Counted from the first letter of the stretch, positions 12,201 to 19,500 are shown. The stretch is DNA of 64,000 nt from Microcaldota archaeon (GCA_016212475.1 JACRGC010000014.1:123033-187032), one strand, 5' to 3'. Translations and numbers: made by a program. The notes: generated by a model not told the origin, from the letters alone.

Positions 12201-13399
12201 TTCAAACAATCACATCCAGCTGGCTAACTTACCTTTTGATAATTGGAATCATGCTCTTTGTTGGGGGAAGGCGTGCGTACGCGATTTATCAGCAAAGAAA
12301 ACTCAAGGGTCAAAGGTACGTTGTGCCTCTTGATTTCAAGAAGCTTCCGCAGGTTGGGCCAAGGGCAATTCCTGTTGGAAGGATTGCGGAAACGGATGTC
12401 ACCGCATACTTTGACATGGACAAATTGCAAACCCACTCGATTGCAGCAGGTGGGACCGGCTCTGGAAAATCAGTTTCCGCCCAAGTTGTTGCAGAAGAAT
12501 TGCTTAAGCGTGGCGTTCCTGTAATCGTATTCGACCCAACTGCGCAGTGGACCGGCTACATTAGGCCAAACAAGGATAAGCAAATGCTTGCTCTCTACCC
12601 CAAGTTTGGAATGAAGCCAGAGGATGTGAAAGGATACAAGACAAACATAATTCCCGTAAACGATCCAAACTTCCACATCGATCTTAAGAAATATTTGATC
12701 CCAGGGGAAATGACCGTCTTTGTCATGAACAAGCTTCCTCCTGCGGATTTGGATAATTTTGTCAAGCACAGCATCCAATCCGTATTCGATTCGCGCCCGC
12801 TTGAGTCCAAGGAACTAAAGCTTATGATAATTTACGATGAAGTCCACCGCCTGCTTCCAAAATACGGAGGAAAAGGGGCGTACGCGCAGCTCGAAAGAGG
12901 CTATCGTGAGTTCAGGAAGTGGGGGATTGGAATGTTCATGATTTCGCAGGTGCTGCTCGATTTCAAGGGAGCAGTTAGGGCCAACATTGCAAATGAAATC
13001 CAGCTCAGGACAAAGTACGAGGGAGATATCGGCAGGGTCAAGACAAAGTATGGCAATGAATACGCAAGCAAAGTCACAAAGCTAACAATTGGGACTGGCC
13101 TTGTGCAAAATCCGGAGTACAATGATGGAAAGCCCTGGTTCATCGCCTTCAGGCCCTTGCTTCACTCCACATTTGCATTGACCGAAGAGGAGATGGCGCA
13201 AATCACCGCTATCCAGCAAAAAGTGGACGCGGCAAGGGCGCAAATAGATGTGATAAAAGCAAAAGGAGTCGATACCTACGATGTCGAGCTCGAGCTGAAA
13301 ATAGCAACCGACAAACTAAAGCAGGGAATGTTCAAGATGTCCGAAACATACCTTGAATCAGTGGGCGCAAGGCTCAAGAGCTTTGCCGGAAAACGTTAA
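2..13399 (+). CDS. Giant repetitive surface protein fused to a cytoplasmic HerA/DUF87-like ATPase (5' end outside window)
   Basis: The frame is open to the first base, so the true start lies upstream; over 4,460 codons are visible. The extracellular part is rich in Asn, Ser and Thr with very many N-x-S/T sequons. It begins with Cys-paired Ig/FN3-like repeats of about 320 residues (to about nt 6,250), followed by other Ig-like and CARDB-like domains (nt 6,300-11,250). A short cysteine motif starting CGNGICE lies near nt 11,277, then a Gly/Ala-rich linker (nt 11,385-11,460) and two more beta-sandwich domains. One hydrophobic helix (about nt 12,208-12,268) is followed by basic residues. The C-terminal part has a Walker A (GGTGSGKS, near nt 12,450) and a Walker B (LMIIYDEVHR, near nt 12,820), with a helical tail. 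The HerA/DUF87 fold is established for such motifs. A surface adhesin energised or anchored from inside is inference. Two coiled-coil genes follow on the same strand. Confidence 0.85.
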   Translation, partial: DRGSTLVGSGINTSFFITTDGTNFDSGTYNTTDSQSNTSYYFDSSCTYLPMQQKWAGGVQNDACYKNKLSSNFTINVYGQLKNNLLVPTFQQQFNKSNQILIRLNETTDCPAEGGVAQTATTIRVISSNNSIYSCSSVNDENSGLYNCTWDSNSKQQGNYSIQLNSSKSFYNSNSTLYSQQFYLRDVPPIAQNLSVTPTGGGWSRQYNYSLQINDDAGDNVTCTLFISTDNQTTWQNKGTSQVNGAGNCTVSVNSLTCGEMGVDNYYKFYIINGEPTNSFNTSSAYGPNLTTSNVTLFHIVGNETSVNRSNAAQLLQMRIYDYENQSYLPSSVNITFWQTTDTINYDSGNQTTTNSSGVAGTYFNPTCSYSASKQLWVAGTTDSCYTPTNSSAFNVSVIGDMKINFLAPVSSQRFAINSNITLTANITDDCALPVSSASVFFNTSRTTNTICSNVFYDGNGGYNCTFNTSAMPYGAYNITTNSTKNFHNFKMNSTSSNFIIASIPTLTQSNVTPGLGGWGENFTFSVVVDEPDSDTVTLRLWENKIGSAETNLYTTSVNGTGVLVTFNYSHGVSSARGNHTFKWNATNNDAPVQTNYTNYTVEKNDVVLEFVSGANFTIHRADSSSTGLAIRARDIDSQGVVYLGGGFSGRINVTTNNSYDGSYFDLFSDPSGYFNKTDFDPDCSYVPGSQSWFGTIFESTNYKAANTTNFAFNVTGDTNATLLSPSGQRYYRGQNITLRGIVQDECSNYLNSSTVALSARISTGASAIYTCSPVNDEGSGYFNCTIPDVDSADLAVGNYNVTINSTKAFHNQSQKTNLNAFTLTARPVLVNPTIDASTEDWGYLYTFSVTATDIEGDNVAVNLWKKVGSGQYSLLNQTTGTYLNPTSVSFKHRFTCSDIGLNYFKFNATDFSNNNTNESDESAFTITKELVQTQFVSGAGSTIDRDGNSNGTFKVRIFDNHLNTYVGSGINVSYWVTTEGSTQDSGNVMQTDANGFAFYFFNPSCNYQAGSQTWQAGTSGNSCYQDVNDSARSLTIRGQMRNNIIYPPFQTSIPVGSNLTISANATDECLVPRASATVGMQLISPFGVSEVCSPVSNVGASIFNCTLNTSNHQGGNWSIHVNSTNTNYLSNTTVFTNWTYFNNTNPIFSGQNVTPTLGGWSEVFSFSIDVSDPQNDNVTCTLYTSTNGGSSNVSRGNTTIVAGVGTCTINVTSFTCGDISSNTRYFFNIYDGTNRFNTSVLTNFQVEANDISVNHVAGNNSQVNRSGSTLYPYEIRVFNSDNNSYVPSGVNGTFWFTTDGSLYSSNSTTTNSSGYLALNFDANCNYFTGRQNWTAGIIGDVCYKSTNVTVGNTFLNTTIVGSLLSQVTSPVASTILKGQNQTITGTLSDDCGLDISGATVALNPYHNSTGTSYACSPISSPFSGTYQCTVNTTNLLYQWYNVAMNSSLQYYNTNDTYNLLSSFFLETTPALSNETVLKTLGGWGESFPFSVVVSDDDADSVTVRLYGKKTTDSAWTLYNQTSLTSPSNQLVNLSMETGSFSCSDIGNWNFQFIATDGRTYSYNSTIGNFSQEADDVNVSLGFGDGSTVLRNGSTSTLLSLLIFDTDKQENPGLGWNGTVWVTTNTSAYDNGSTVTTNTTGYLNYNFDPSCSYVANAQKWKGGTTANTCYKNANSSNFTVNLNAPLYPFVNYPNGEGFLRGDNIPLNSSISDECSLVAGATPTFSVRTSVGGSQSCTSIISGGGTYNCSWSSANKPLGFYNATFDVSKSFYLSNTTTKPNAFFVGTAPTLSADSVSPTLDGWGALYTFSVTVTDQDQNPNTISVWKSQNGINYSLVNSSTITTIGGTNTTTFKQRFTCAEMGPNFFYFSTSDQFNYTANTSNRTFITEFDDISISLDSASNSTVRRNGSNSALLSVRIYDSDRLVYTNGTVGQIFVTRNNSIYDTNYTCTSSDGYCQTTHDPACTTNASVQYWYVQSMDSCYRPTNSSNTSLTVVGQLFTSILPDFSNSISMRDRNKTLVAQVLDECSSVISDASVFWYNESKFRVATNYTANWTVPAGYKLGTTTLQTNATRTFYDNGTNSTPTIIYGWSKPLLYNPANGTSAVAGDILQVICGVADNNTNLNITNYPIDFYKDDVLQQTTNASSNGTAEWLYVTSSETAGIHNISCIIANNSYLYYSPAFAFANITVEIRRQLVIDGIAPDQTSIYRNNSFSPNQTNFTIHVKDANIGSASNATVRLFNSTHALVSSCDTDTNGYCNVIFNPQENATPSVNTLYLNATKSGLQTSETNTTSITVKGVLITNITSPLNGSFYSKANSVDLAATVKDENNNPVSLLVSWTNETGQFSTTTSNAAGSSFALVSQSTGYRNFTATATQTNYDSGIHSVLIRISGLADVAINYPSNGSLLTYPLAVAVVCSVFDHDSNVLIPNYNISLQYNYSNLNGSANLTTNSTGYANYTFTPTQKGAVNFRCIIENDQSKFYSAFVNLSQVYVTELDTRAPTIFNSALVPNTSLEANLNYTQIRANIYDDTSLASIYASIFWPNGTLQNVTMNLVANNTYAINYTPTMNGTYNVTIIAIDSPPESNMNLSFAGYIGSYGKTNTTLALSTLQVTASGITQTNGYSFVLTGNLTNIGPIPAYATNFTIFDDSSSEVTYNDTFESCGNLMPNQSCVWAVTVNVIPATAQKLILVTMNATWRDADLELAHVSNTTTVIVSANPIVDIIDSAKAITLQAGFSGVAANVTTAATGNEQLLNVQLTTIGGDIGTVCPSCIISLNPSFRGLLSAGTNFTSNITITIPSTQTPGSFYTFVQANASGLLDTVLINITIPSNGSWIRTPTSFGNLTLSPNSTGTVGNITVTNNGNIKSTFLFATSGDASPYLLFDGQSVNSFDIDKQISRNISVTYSISSGTSAGFYAGTINILSSNGTPSSQTTLIGLNITDLPPQFQNISAFPVNIEQTYGNSSVAALVTDNFGVSLVWINITRNGSTITLPASFFAGQYNSTFNSTISGLHQIVVCANDTIGQVNCSSGVNVTVHSLTNLSIYSPTITISNVSISSGSFANANITFVNLGFARSLNTTFNLTLPQNITASPNNSIIGTIFANSNNSVQINFSASAGTQFGTYFANLTLNWTNLNGSSGSNTTQIAVVVASNTIIDINESSLSSTVTAGSSSATSMTLVASGSTTLTGISYSCIGGTVCSSFTVSFNPSSLSSIAAGSSTIINITTIVPAGFASGVYTGTIAANATNASGDTVTLTVTVPSNLSWTQSPSTITAEVIQGTSGQLGIATATNIGNQLLYLAIASQGNISSVVSYNASSLLLSSLSSGSFQINYTAPAVSVLTNYVGNASTQNATATPSQQATAINLTIHPFYVIINSPTQSAPLLGINAGQIITAIVNATYGSTALSANVSFNITIQDSTTSSLVAITSQIFSAGLWYLNFTAPSLTTGRSYDLNVTGFDLIRRINLTKVESRAIGYNDTTPPSIALIANSSVIRNNAILLRVNLSDSGTIFQNSTAILANITYPTGAVQIIQFNFSSVSGDSYIFSNNFANTSIAGNHTVSVRGCDASNNCNYTSGTFEVKSAIQFMGNANDTDSISFSPLSVRFNLATDSNHSDIVHDFTSNSSGEYNQTVYNQTYYMNATFASRGLFLSEVPITTDYKNPIVFGIIPTSRIGTGSLLGVTYNINLTHTDSNISFNYAGQPYSLETNLGIYSCSSYLQFTGCLANWTRITSTRDSSRSTISANVANASMAFALAEYVCGNGICESSTGESNAVCSLDCIGLNATPTPTAVPSTGGGAGAGTGSGGAGAGGGAGAGTGTPTAFATIGGGGTIVNGTGGGAGERIGPPEVRSNAIDLTMKPGDKRTQIIDLINNVDNDLLASFLIEGDAAAFLTIERPTLTVKARTSESIRLAIAVPDTTFPGVYTADVIVKLGNVVKITPVTLRIEKSRNPLLDVKVAVLSKVLRPGDSLRAEVTLINRGEAETATDVNLQYALKTLNDDKTIYSASETVQISDLVTRNPTAPIPANTEAGIYIFQVTATYLEGRKVSQGSDSVEVTGTSVTGLVVQTITSSWLTYLLIIGIMLFVGGRRAYAIYQQRKLKGQRYVVPLDFKKLPQVGPRAIPVGRIAETDVTAYFDMDKLQTHSIAAGGTGSGKSVSAQVVAEELLKRGVPVIVFDPTAQWTGYIRPNKDKQMLALYPKFGMKPEDVKGYKTNIIPVNDPNFHIDLKKYLIPGEMTVFVMNKLPPADLDNFVKHSIQSVFDSRPLESKELKLMIIYDEVHRLLPKYGGKGAYAQLERGYREFRKWGIGMFMISQVLLDFKGAVRANIANEIQLRTKYEGDIGRVKTKYGNEYASKVTKLTIGTGLVQNPEYNDGKPWFIAFRPLLHSTFALTEEEMAQITAIQQKVDAARAQIDVIKAKGVDTYDVELELKIATDKLKQGMFKMSETYLESVGARLKSFAGKR

Positions 13400-13457
13400 T
13401 ATTCTTGAACGAGTATATTTAGTGGTCCATGTGAAAAAAAACAAGGTCAACAAAAGG

Positions 13458-16409
13458 ATGCCCAAGCAGGAATCCGCGCCCCTGCCAAGCGATAGCCAAA
13501 ACATTCTGACCATGGAAAAAGGAATCCTTTCGCTATTATCCTTCCTTGGCCACAGCTTCAGGCGCGGATCAATCACGGAAGAGTTTTACAAAAACCAGCA
13601 GCAGGCAGCCGTGCAAAAACTCGACCAGCTAATTGTTGAGGATTCACAGGATGGGGCAACGGATTTTGATTCGAATTTAAAGCGCGACAAGCTTTTGAAA
13701 AACAAGGGCGATGTCCAAAGCCTCCTGGCTTTCCTTGAGGATTCGTACAATGAAGGATCCGTTTCCGAAAAAAGCTACCGCGAGCTCAAATCCGAAAATT
13801 CAAAAAAACTGCAGCGGATAAACAATCTTTTGCGCCAGCACGGCTACAGTGGAGATGAAGCGGAGCTTGAGGATGACAATCGCATAAGGCCGCCATCCCA
13901 AAAATATTCCAATGAAAATGATTTGGGCGAATTTGAAGATTCGGGCAATTTGGATGCTAGCGATTCCCCATCCCAAGAAAAGGAATTTTTGGAATCAAGC
14001 ATTCCAACATTTGATTCCGAGCCATCCGTAAAGCCGGTGTATTTTTCAGAAAGGGACAGTGAAGTTTCCAAATCTCCCGATTCAAAAAAGAAATTGGATT
14101 CGTTTAGGAAAAACCTTGAGAGGATGGTTTCGCCCCAAAGCGCATCGGAAGAAAAACTGCAGGACTCAATAGATGAGGCGGATGACATTTTGCGCTCGCT
14201 AAATATCAACCCTAAAAAATCCATCCAGCAAAATTTCCCAAAAGAGCAAACATCCGATGATTCACAAAAAGAACCGATTGCAGATGCATATTCCAAATCT
14301 GCCTCAAGGGACGCCGCCATTAGCAAGGAGCGGATGATGGGTGCGCTTTCGGGCCTGGTTTCAAAATTCAAAAAACAAGCTGCCGGCGCACCTGAAAATA
14401 AGCCATCTCAAATACAAGCAGCCGGTGCAGCGGAGCCCGCGCCGCAAGCAGGAGGCAAGCCTTCGTGGGAAGACAAGCTTCCCGAGGAAATGAATCCCCA
14501 AGAGCTAGCAGAATACAACAAGGTCCAGGAAAATAGGGCAAAGGAGGCTTCAGGAACAGCGGAAGTAAAGGAGGAAAGCACGCTTTCAGTTCCAACCTCA
14601 TCGGATGATGGAGGGGGCGCATCGGCCGCTGAAATTGCCAAAATAATTCTGGAAATTGAAAAAATGAAAGTCAAGGTTGAATCGACCGAAGGGATGCGCA
14701 CCGTCATTGAAGAGCGCATAGAGCACATAATGGAAACCATCGGAGAGCTTCGCACAATGCTTTTTGAAAAGGAAGGCCAGGGAAAAGAGCAGGAGGCAAA
14801 GCTTGATAGGTTCATAGAAATGGTATCCGATCTCGAGCCCCAAAAGTTTGCAAAAGAGCTCGATAAGAGGGACAAGCAGCTTTCGGATCAGGCATTCAAA
14901 ATTGAAAAGCTTGAAAACATCTCATCCGATATGGTCGAAAGCCTTGGCCGCATCCGATCAACCTTGGATGCCATCGGATCCCTCAAAAACATTGCAACGG
15001 TTAGCAAGGACATTGCGGATAGGTCCGCAAAAATCGATGCCACGGTTTCAAAAGTCGAGCGCCTAGCGGATGAAACCGGCAGGGTTTATGTCGAACTCAA
15101 CCGCAAGATGAACGATTTCACCCTTTATCGCGGAAAGCAGGACATTTTGGCAGAATCATTAAAAGAACTTGCAAGCATGGCCGAATCCCTTGGCGGCAAG
15201 TTCGATAGCTATGCCCAAAAGGACGACCTATCGAACATAAAAAAAGACCTCGAGGATGTGAGGCTTGGCATTACAGAGCTATCCGCAAAAGTCGAACTCC
15301 AATCCGAAGGGTCGCAGCTTCCAGACCACATCCTTGATTTGCAGGAGGAAAAAGAGGCGCTCGAACAGATACTTGAGAGCAACGAGGAGGAATTCATCGA
15401 AGGGAAAATAAAGGAGGACGAATACAAGAAGCTCAAAAATACGCACATGAAAAAAGTCGAAACCGTGCGTCTAAAACTTCGCGAGGAACTTTCAAAAATC
15501 CGAAAAGAGGGGCTTGCGCAGCAAATCAAAACCAAGGAGATCAACGAAGGGATAAAAACAATTGGCAAATCAGACTCGTTGGATGATCCTTCCAATGAAA
15601 AAGCGAAACCGTCCGGGCCCTTATCCGATCTGGCCATAGCTCCAAGCCAATCCCCAAGAACTTCAAATCCAAAAGCAAATGCAGCTGCGTCCAATCAAAA
15701 AATCCCTTCGCAGCAACTTGGCAAAAACCAAGCCCCCCAAGAAGAGGATGGGGATTTGGACCTTGCCCAAGAGCCCCAAGAAATTGAAGGCGAAATGGAT
15801 GATGCAAAACTTGAAGAAGCGCAGGATTTATCGGTATCCGAGGACGAAACGCTTGAAAATGAGGAGGAGCAGGGGGAAGACGACGCAAATTCCGAGCCGC
15901 TTTTGCCAACAAAACCTTCAAAGGGAAAAATTGCAAAGCAATCCAAACCGGGCAAAGTTGAGATGGGAAAATCGCCTTACCAAAAGAATTCAAAAATGCC
16001 GCCTAAACCGCCGCAAATGGGCTCGACCAAGCCGCTTGCTAGGCAATCGCAAAAAAAATCAGTTGTCAAAACATCCGTTTCATCGCAATTGACAAAAATT
16101 TCATCCGCAAAACCCCTAGCAGAAAAAGTTGGGGGTACAGTCCCATCAATCCCGGGAATGGAAAACAGTGCCGGATCGCGAATTTTTGACATAATAAAAT
16201 CCCAGTCAGTTGGGAAAAAGGTAGCATTCAATGCGAATGCAACAACCATCAAGAAAAATGCCTCCCAATGCCTGATAAAATTGGAGGATTCAAGCGGAAT
16301 AATTTATGGCACATATGAAAAGCCCCTCAAGGGGCAAATGCTATTCAAGGGGATCATTGCAAAGGATGCCTCCGGAATAAGCTATGTGAAAATATTTGGC
16401 GCCAAATAA
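13458..16409 (+). CDS. Long coiled-coil protein with FlaC/D/E-like motif and C-terminal OB-like domain
   Basis: This 983-residue, highly charged protein has no signal peptide or membrane helix, so it is probably cytoplasmic. The N-terminus has two related helical hairpins (LLSFLGHSFRRGSITEEFY and LLAFLEDSYNEGSVSEKSY), and a third similar unit lies near nt 15,350-15,480. An acidic, low-complexity region follows. From about residue 392 a coiled coil carries ERIEHIMETIGELRTMLFEKE-like residues at about 420-440. The IGELRxM word with its flanks resembles archaellum accessory proteins FlaC/FlaD/FlaE, which form a cytosolic ring around the motor ATPase. After a Pro/Lys/Ser-rich stretch, the last 80 residues look like an OB-type beta barrel. 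The ATG at 13,458 was chosen; an in-frame GTG at 13,431 is possible. It lies 58 bp after the giant ATPase-surface gene, so a structural role with that ATPase or with the pilus platform is inferred. Confidence 0.6.
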   Translation: MPKQESAPLPSDSQNILTMEKGILSLLSFLGHSFRRGSITEEFYKNQQQAAVQKLDQLIVEDSQDGATDFDSNLKRDKLLKNKGDVQSLLAFLEDSYNEGSVSEKSYRELKSENSKKLQRINNLLRQHGYSGDEAELEDDNRIRPPSQKYSNENDLGEFEDSGNLDASDSPSQEKEFLESSIPTFDSEPSVKPVYFSERDSEVSKSPDSKKKLDSFRKNLERMVSPQSASEEKLQDSIDEADDILRSLNINPKKSIQQNFPKEQTSDDSQKEPIADAYSKSASRDAAISKERMMGALSGLVSKFKKQAAGAPENKPSQIQAAGAAEPAPQAGGKPSWEDKLPEEMNPQELAEYNKVQENRAKEASGTAEVKEESTLSVPTSSDDGGGASAAEIAKIILEIEKMKVKVESTEGMRTVIEERIEHIMETIGELRTMLFEKEGQGKEQEAKLDRFIEMVSDLEPQKFAKELDKRDKQLSDQAFKIEKLENISSDMVESLGRIRSTLDAIGSLKNIATVSKDIADRSAKIDATVSKVERLADETGRVYVELNRKMNDFTLYRGKQDILAESLKELASMAESLGGKFDSYAQKDDLSNIKKDLEDVRLGITELSAKVELQSEGSQLPDHILDLQEEKEALEQILESNEEEFIEGKIKEDEYKKLKNTHMKKVETVRLKLREELSKIRKEGLAQQIKTKEINEGIKTIGKSDSLDDPSNEKAKPSGPLSDLAIAPSQSPRTSNPKANAAASNQKIPSQQLGKNQAPQEEDGDLDLAQEPQEIEGEMDDAKLEEAQDLSVSEDETLENEEEQGEDDANSEPLLPTKPSKGKIAKQSKPGKVEMGKSPYQKNSKMPPKPPQMGSTKPLARQSQKKSVVKTSVSSQLTKISSAKPLAEKVGGTVPSIPGMENSAGSRIFDIIKSQSVGKKVAFNANATTIKKNASQCLIKLEDSSGIIYGTYEKPLKGQMLFKGIIAKDASGISYVKIFGAK

Positions 16410-16495
16410 AAACCAATATAAATGAGGGTTTTGTATTTATCTGAAGGGGAAAATGGGGGAAAAGGGTTTGTTCCACTTAAAAGGATGATGCACTT

Positions 16496-18163
16496 ATGGA
16501 AATACCAAGGCCGCGGCTCAAATCGCTTTTAGAACTCAACGAGGAGGAAAAAATCGCGGAAAAGGCAGTTGTTGCAATCCGCCGAAAATCCTCGCAGGTT
16601 GATTCCGACCTTGGGAACATACGCGACGAAGTTGAAGCCGAACTTGAGAGGCTCGATTCGCAAAGATCCAAGCTCGAAGAGGCAATGAAGCAACTTCTGG
16701 AAGAGCAATCAATTGTCCTATCCGCCCTTGCGGATCTTGAAGATAGGCAAATAACCCACAAGCAAAACCTTGAATTATTGAAAAACGAGGAGGAGGAAAT
16801 CGACCTTGAGCGCAAGCAGCTGAATTTGGCCCTAAGGCAGCTTAAATCCGGGCAAAAATCAATCAAGGAAATGGTAAATAGGAAATATTCCGAGTCCGGA
16901 AAATCTTCTTTGAAATTTTCGCAAAACCGCTCCTATATTGGCAAAAATTCCGAACTTGAAGAAATGCTTTCCCTTCGGCAATCGAGGAATTTGGGAACGC
17001 GAAGTTGGATCGCTGAAAAGCAGATGGAAGAAGAGCCCGCAATAAAAATAGTACAAAAAAACCATTTTCCAACAAGGGGCGGGGCAACTACGCAGGCAAA
17101 CCCCATGGCGGCTAGCGCCCCAATCAAAATCCAAGAGCAGGAAAGCCCGGTAGATGCGCCTTTTGAACCCAATTCCTTTGCCGCATCAATTGCCTTCCAA
17201 AATCTTGCAACAAATAGGAACATGAAAAAGCCAGGGATGCTAAAGCGCATGAGGCTGGCTGCTGACAAGTACCTTCCTGAGCCTTTTAGGATCAACAAGC
17301 CCGCAATTGCGCTAATCGAAGCAAAATTGGAGGAAGCCGAAGCAACTTCCATGCAGGAAACCTCAAGTTCGCATGCAATGCAGATAAAACTTCCAATTCA
17401 GAATGAAAAATCCCAAAAACCAAACAATTCCGAAATAGATCTGGAAATATCCAATTTCGAGCAAAAAGTGCAAACCATAGATTCGCCCAAATCCGATGTC
17501 AAATCCGAGTTGAGCCAGCGTTTATCCTCCTTGTTTAGGCCAAGCAAGCAATTCCAATCGGCTGCCATTTCCATGCAAACAGAAATTGCTTCCAAACCCG
17601 CCGAATCGGATAATTTGCCGCTTGAGGAATCCGCCCCCCAATCAATCGAACAAATTGAAAATGCCTCCGAGCCAACCGTTTTAGCAAAAGAGCAAGAAGT
17701 TCCAAGTGAAGAACTTCCCCAAAAAACTCAGCCGATGCAGGAAATCCAAAACTCGGCCGAAGCTTTGGACGAAAAAACACCAAGGGAAATGCTTGCAACT
17801 AGCATAAGGCGCCAGGAAGTCCAAAACATGACAACCGAAGCAAAGCTTGAGCGGCTTCACTCAAAACTTCTAGAGATGAAAACCGCCCTTAGCGCCCTTT
17901 CTTCCGATTCTCCTGAAGCCAGTCCAAAATCTGAAATATCAAAACCAATTTCTTCATCCAAACCCAAATTAGAAAAAGGGAATTCAAAATCCCCCGCAAA
18001 ATCAGTTCAACTGCCCGCTAAATCTTCGAAGCCAAAACCAAGGCCTTCCTTAGCTATTGCAAAAATCCCGCAAATCCATGCAAAGGCTTTTTCAATCCCA
18101 TCCAAAAGCGCAAAAATTTCCGCTAAGTCAATGCCAAAGCATCCAGCCTTCAAAAAGAAATGA
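16496..18163 (+). CDS. Coiled-coil protein with basic C-terminal tail, function unknown
   Basis: This 555-residue protein was not recognised as any named family. Residues about 10-125 form a long coiled coil rich in Glu, Lys and Leu. A short hydrophobic/basic patch follows near residue 245 (KPGMLKRMRLAADKYLPEPF), and then a low-complexity Ser/Pro/Glu region. Another short helix lies near residue 455. The last 70 residues are strongly basic (Lys/Pro/Ser repeats such as [19 protein letters not shown]). No signal peptide or membrane helix is seen. It follows the FlaC/D/E-like gene by 86 bp on the same strand and shares its amino-acid style, so the two are probably co-expressed cytoplasmic scaffold proteins of the surface machine. 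That role is inference. Confidence 0.55.
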   Translation: MEIPRPRLKSLLELNEEEKIAEKAVVAIRRKSSQVDSDLGNIRDEVEAELERLDSQRSKLEEAMKQLLEEQSIVLSALADLEDRQITHKQNLELLKNEEEEIDLERKQLNLALRQLKSGQKSIKEMVNRKYSESGKSSLKFSQNRSYIGKNSELEEMLSLRQSRNLGTRSWIAEKQMEEEPAIKIVQKNHFPTRGGATTQANPMAASAPIKIQEQESPVDAPFEPNSFAASIAFQNLATNRNMKKPGMLKRMRLAADKYLPEPFRINKPAIALIEAKLEEAEATSMQETSSSHAMQIKLPIQNEKSQKPNNSEIDLEISNFEQKVQTIDSPKSDVKSELSQRLSSLFRPSKQFQSAAISMQTEIASKPAESDNLPLEESAPQSIEQIENASEPTVLAKEQEVPSEELPQKTQPMQEIQNSAEALDEKTPREMLATSIRRQEVQNMTTEAKLERLHSKLLEMKTALSALSSDSPEASPKSEISKPISSSKPKLEKGNSKSPAKSVQLPAKSSKPKPRPSLAIAKIPQIHAKAFSIPSKSAKISAKSMPKHPAFKKK

Positions 18164-18168
18164 TTCCA

Positions 18169-19278
18169 TCAAAACATCTTCCCAAAAAACCCCCTTCCCT
18201 TGTGCTCTTTTGATTCCTTTGCAAATTCTTCCAATAATTCCTTTTGCCTTCTGCTTATGCTTTTTGGGATTTCAATTTCTATCCTGACTATGTGATCCCC
18301 TGTTTTCCTAACCCTTAAATCATACGAACCCTTGCCCTCCAGCTGGAATGTTTTTCCCGCTTGCGTGCCTTGGGGGATTTCCAATTTTGAATTCCCATGA
18401 AGGGTTGGGATTTCGATTTCGCCCCCAAGTGCAGCTGTTGTAAACGGCACTTGAATTTCGCTATAAATGTTTCCATTTTCCCTTCGGAATCCCTTGTGTT
18501 TTGCAATTGACAAAATCAAAAACAAATCTCCTTCCTCTTCATCTGCATAATTCCCCTTCCCTTGTATTTTCAAAACCAGCCCTTGGTATGCGCCCCGTGG
18601 GATGTGCACCTTTAGCCTTTCGGATTTTTTAACCCCTCCATTCCCCTTGCATTTTTTGCACGGATTCGAATTGGTTTTCCCAAGCCCCTGGCAATTCCTG
18701 CAAGTCCCAATTGTTACAAACTGCGAAAATCCCATGCTGCGTATGGTTTTCACCTGCCCGCTTCCCCTGCATGTTTGGCAAATTGCCTTTTTCCCATCCA
18801 AGCTTCCAGATCCGCCGCATTCATCGCACTTCCCAACCCTTTGGATTTCAATTTCCTTATCCCCCCCAGAATTTGCCTCTTCTAGGGTTACCTGCGCTTC
18901 AAAATGCAAATCCTCGCCGCCCGAATTTCCCATTCCGGAAAACATCCTTCCAAACGCCTCTCCAAATTCCTTCCCAAAAAACGAGCCTCCAAATCCCATG
19001 TTCTTGAATATGCCCTCAAAATCCGCATTTCTGAAAATATCCTCTTCAGAATACATCCTTGAAAAATCATTCGATCCATACGCATCGTATTGGCTTTTCT
19101 TTTGATCATCCGACAAAACTGCGTACGCCTCCGAAATCTTCTTGAATTTTTCTTCGGCATCCCTAGCCTTGTTCCTATCCGGGTGCCATTCCAGTGCAAG
19201 CTTCCGGTAAGCATCCTTGATCTCCTCCTTGCTAGCGCTTTTTGCAACCCCTAAAATTTCATAATAATCTTTAGCCAT
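18169..19278 (-). CDS. dnaJ: Chaperone protein DnaJ (Hsp40, type I)
   Basis: This is a 369-residue type I DnaJ, the co-chaperone that stimulates DnaK ATPase and delivers unfolded clients. The J domain occupies about residues 2-65 with the HPD tripeptide intact (EWHPDRN). A short Gly/Phe-rich region follows. The zinc domain has all four CxxCxGxG units ([32 protein letters not shown]), and the C-terminal client-binding beta domains complete a full-length protein. ATG at 19,278 gives the standard [10 protein letters not shown] start; a GTG nine bases earlier is less likely. No dnaK or grpE lies in the window. It runs toward the coiled-coil gene, ending 5 bp from that gene's end, and sits just downstream of the prepilin and TadBC genes. 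A role in folding envelope proteins is possible but not shown. Confidence 0.95.
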   Translation of the reverse strand: MAKDYYEILGVAKSASKEEIKDAYRKLALEWHPDRNKARDAEEKFKKISEAYAVLSDDQKKSQYDAYGSNDFSRMYSEEDIFRNADFEGIFKNMGFGGSFFGKEFGEAFGRMFSGMGNSGGEDLHFEAQVTLEEANSGGDKEIEIQRVGKCDECGGSGSLDGKKAICQTCRGSGQVKTIRSMGFSQFVTIGTCRNCQGLGKTNSNPCKKCKGNGGVKKSERLKVHIPRGAYQGLVLKIQGKGNYADEEEGDLFLILSIAKHKGFRRENGNIYSEIQVPFTTAALGGEIEIPTLHGNSKLEIPQGTQAGKTFQLEGKGSYDLRVRKTGDHIVRIEIEIPKSISRRQKELLEEFAKESKEHKGRGFFGKMF

Positions 19279-19377
19279 ATTGCCCACTTTAAAATCAGTT
19301 AACGGATATGCCCCTTTTAGGATTTAAGGATTGCGTATTTTTAAGGAAGCTACGCCCTTTGATTGCTCTTTTCCAAT

Positions 19378-19500
19378 TTACCTATTAAGGGCGGTTTTAA
19401 TGAAATACGCAACTATTGTCACGAATACAACTGCCGTTCCAACCAGCAAGAGGTATTCGATTGCGGTTTGCCCTTTCCGTTTAGTTTGCATATCCATCAT
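19378..19500 (-). CDS. Small class III signal-peptide prepilin (40 residues)
   Basis: The 40-residue product starts with a short basic leader (MMDMQTKRKG) followed by QTAIEYLLLVG and one hydrophobic helix. That matches the class III prepilin layout, with cleavage after K-G and a Q-x-x-x-E-Y/F-L-L-L core, known for archaeal pilins processed by EppA/FlaK-like peptidases. After cleavage only about 31 residues would remain, which fits the tiny major pilins of this class. The start is the first of two adjacent ATGs; translation from 19,491 would also keep the signal. It lies 43 bp downstream of the tadC-like gene and is the last gene of the pilus-platform run, so it is probably the substrate of that machine. 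Confidence 0.75.
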   Translation of the reverse strand: MMDMQTKRKGQTAIEYLLLVGTAVVFVTIVAYFIKTALNR

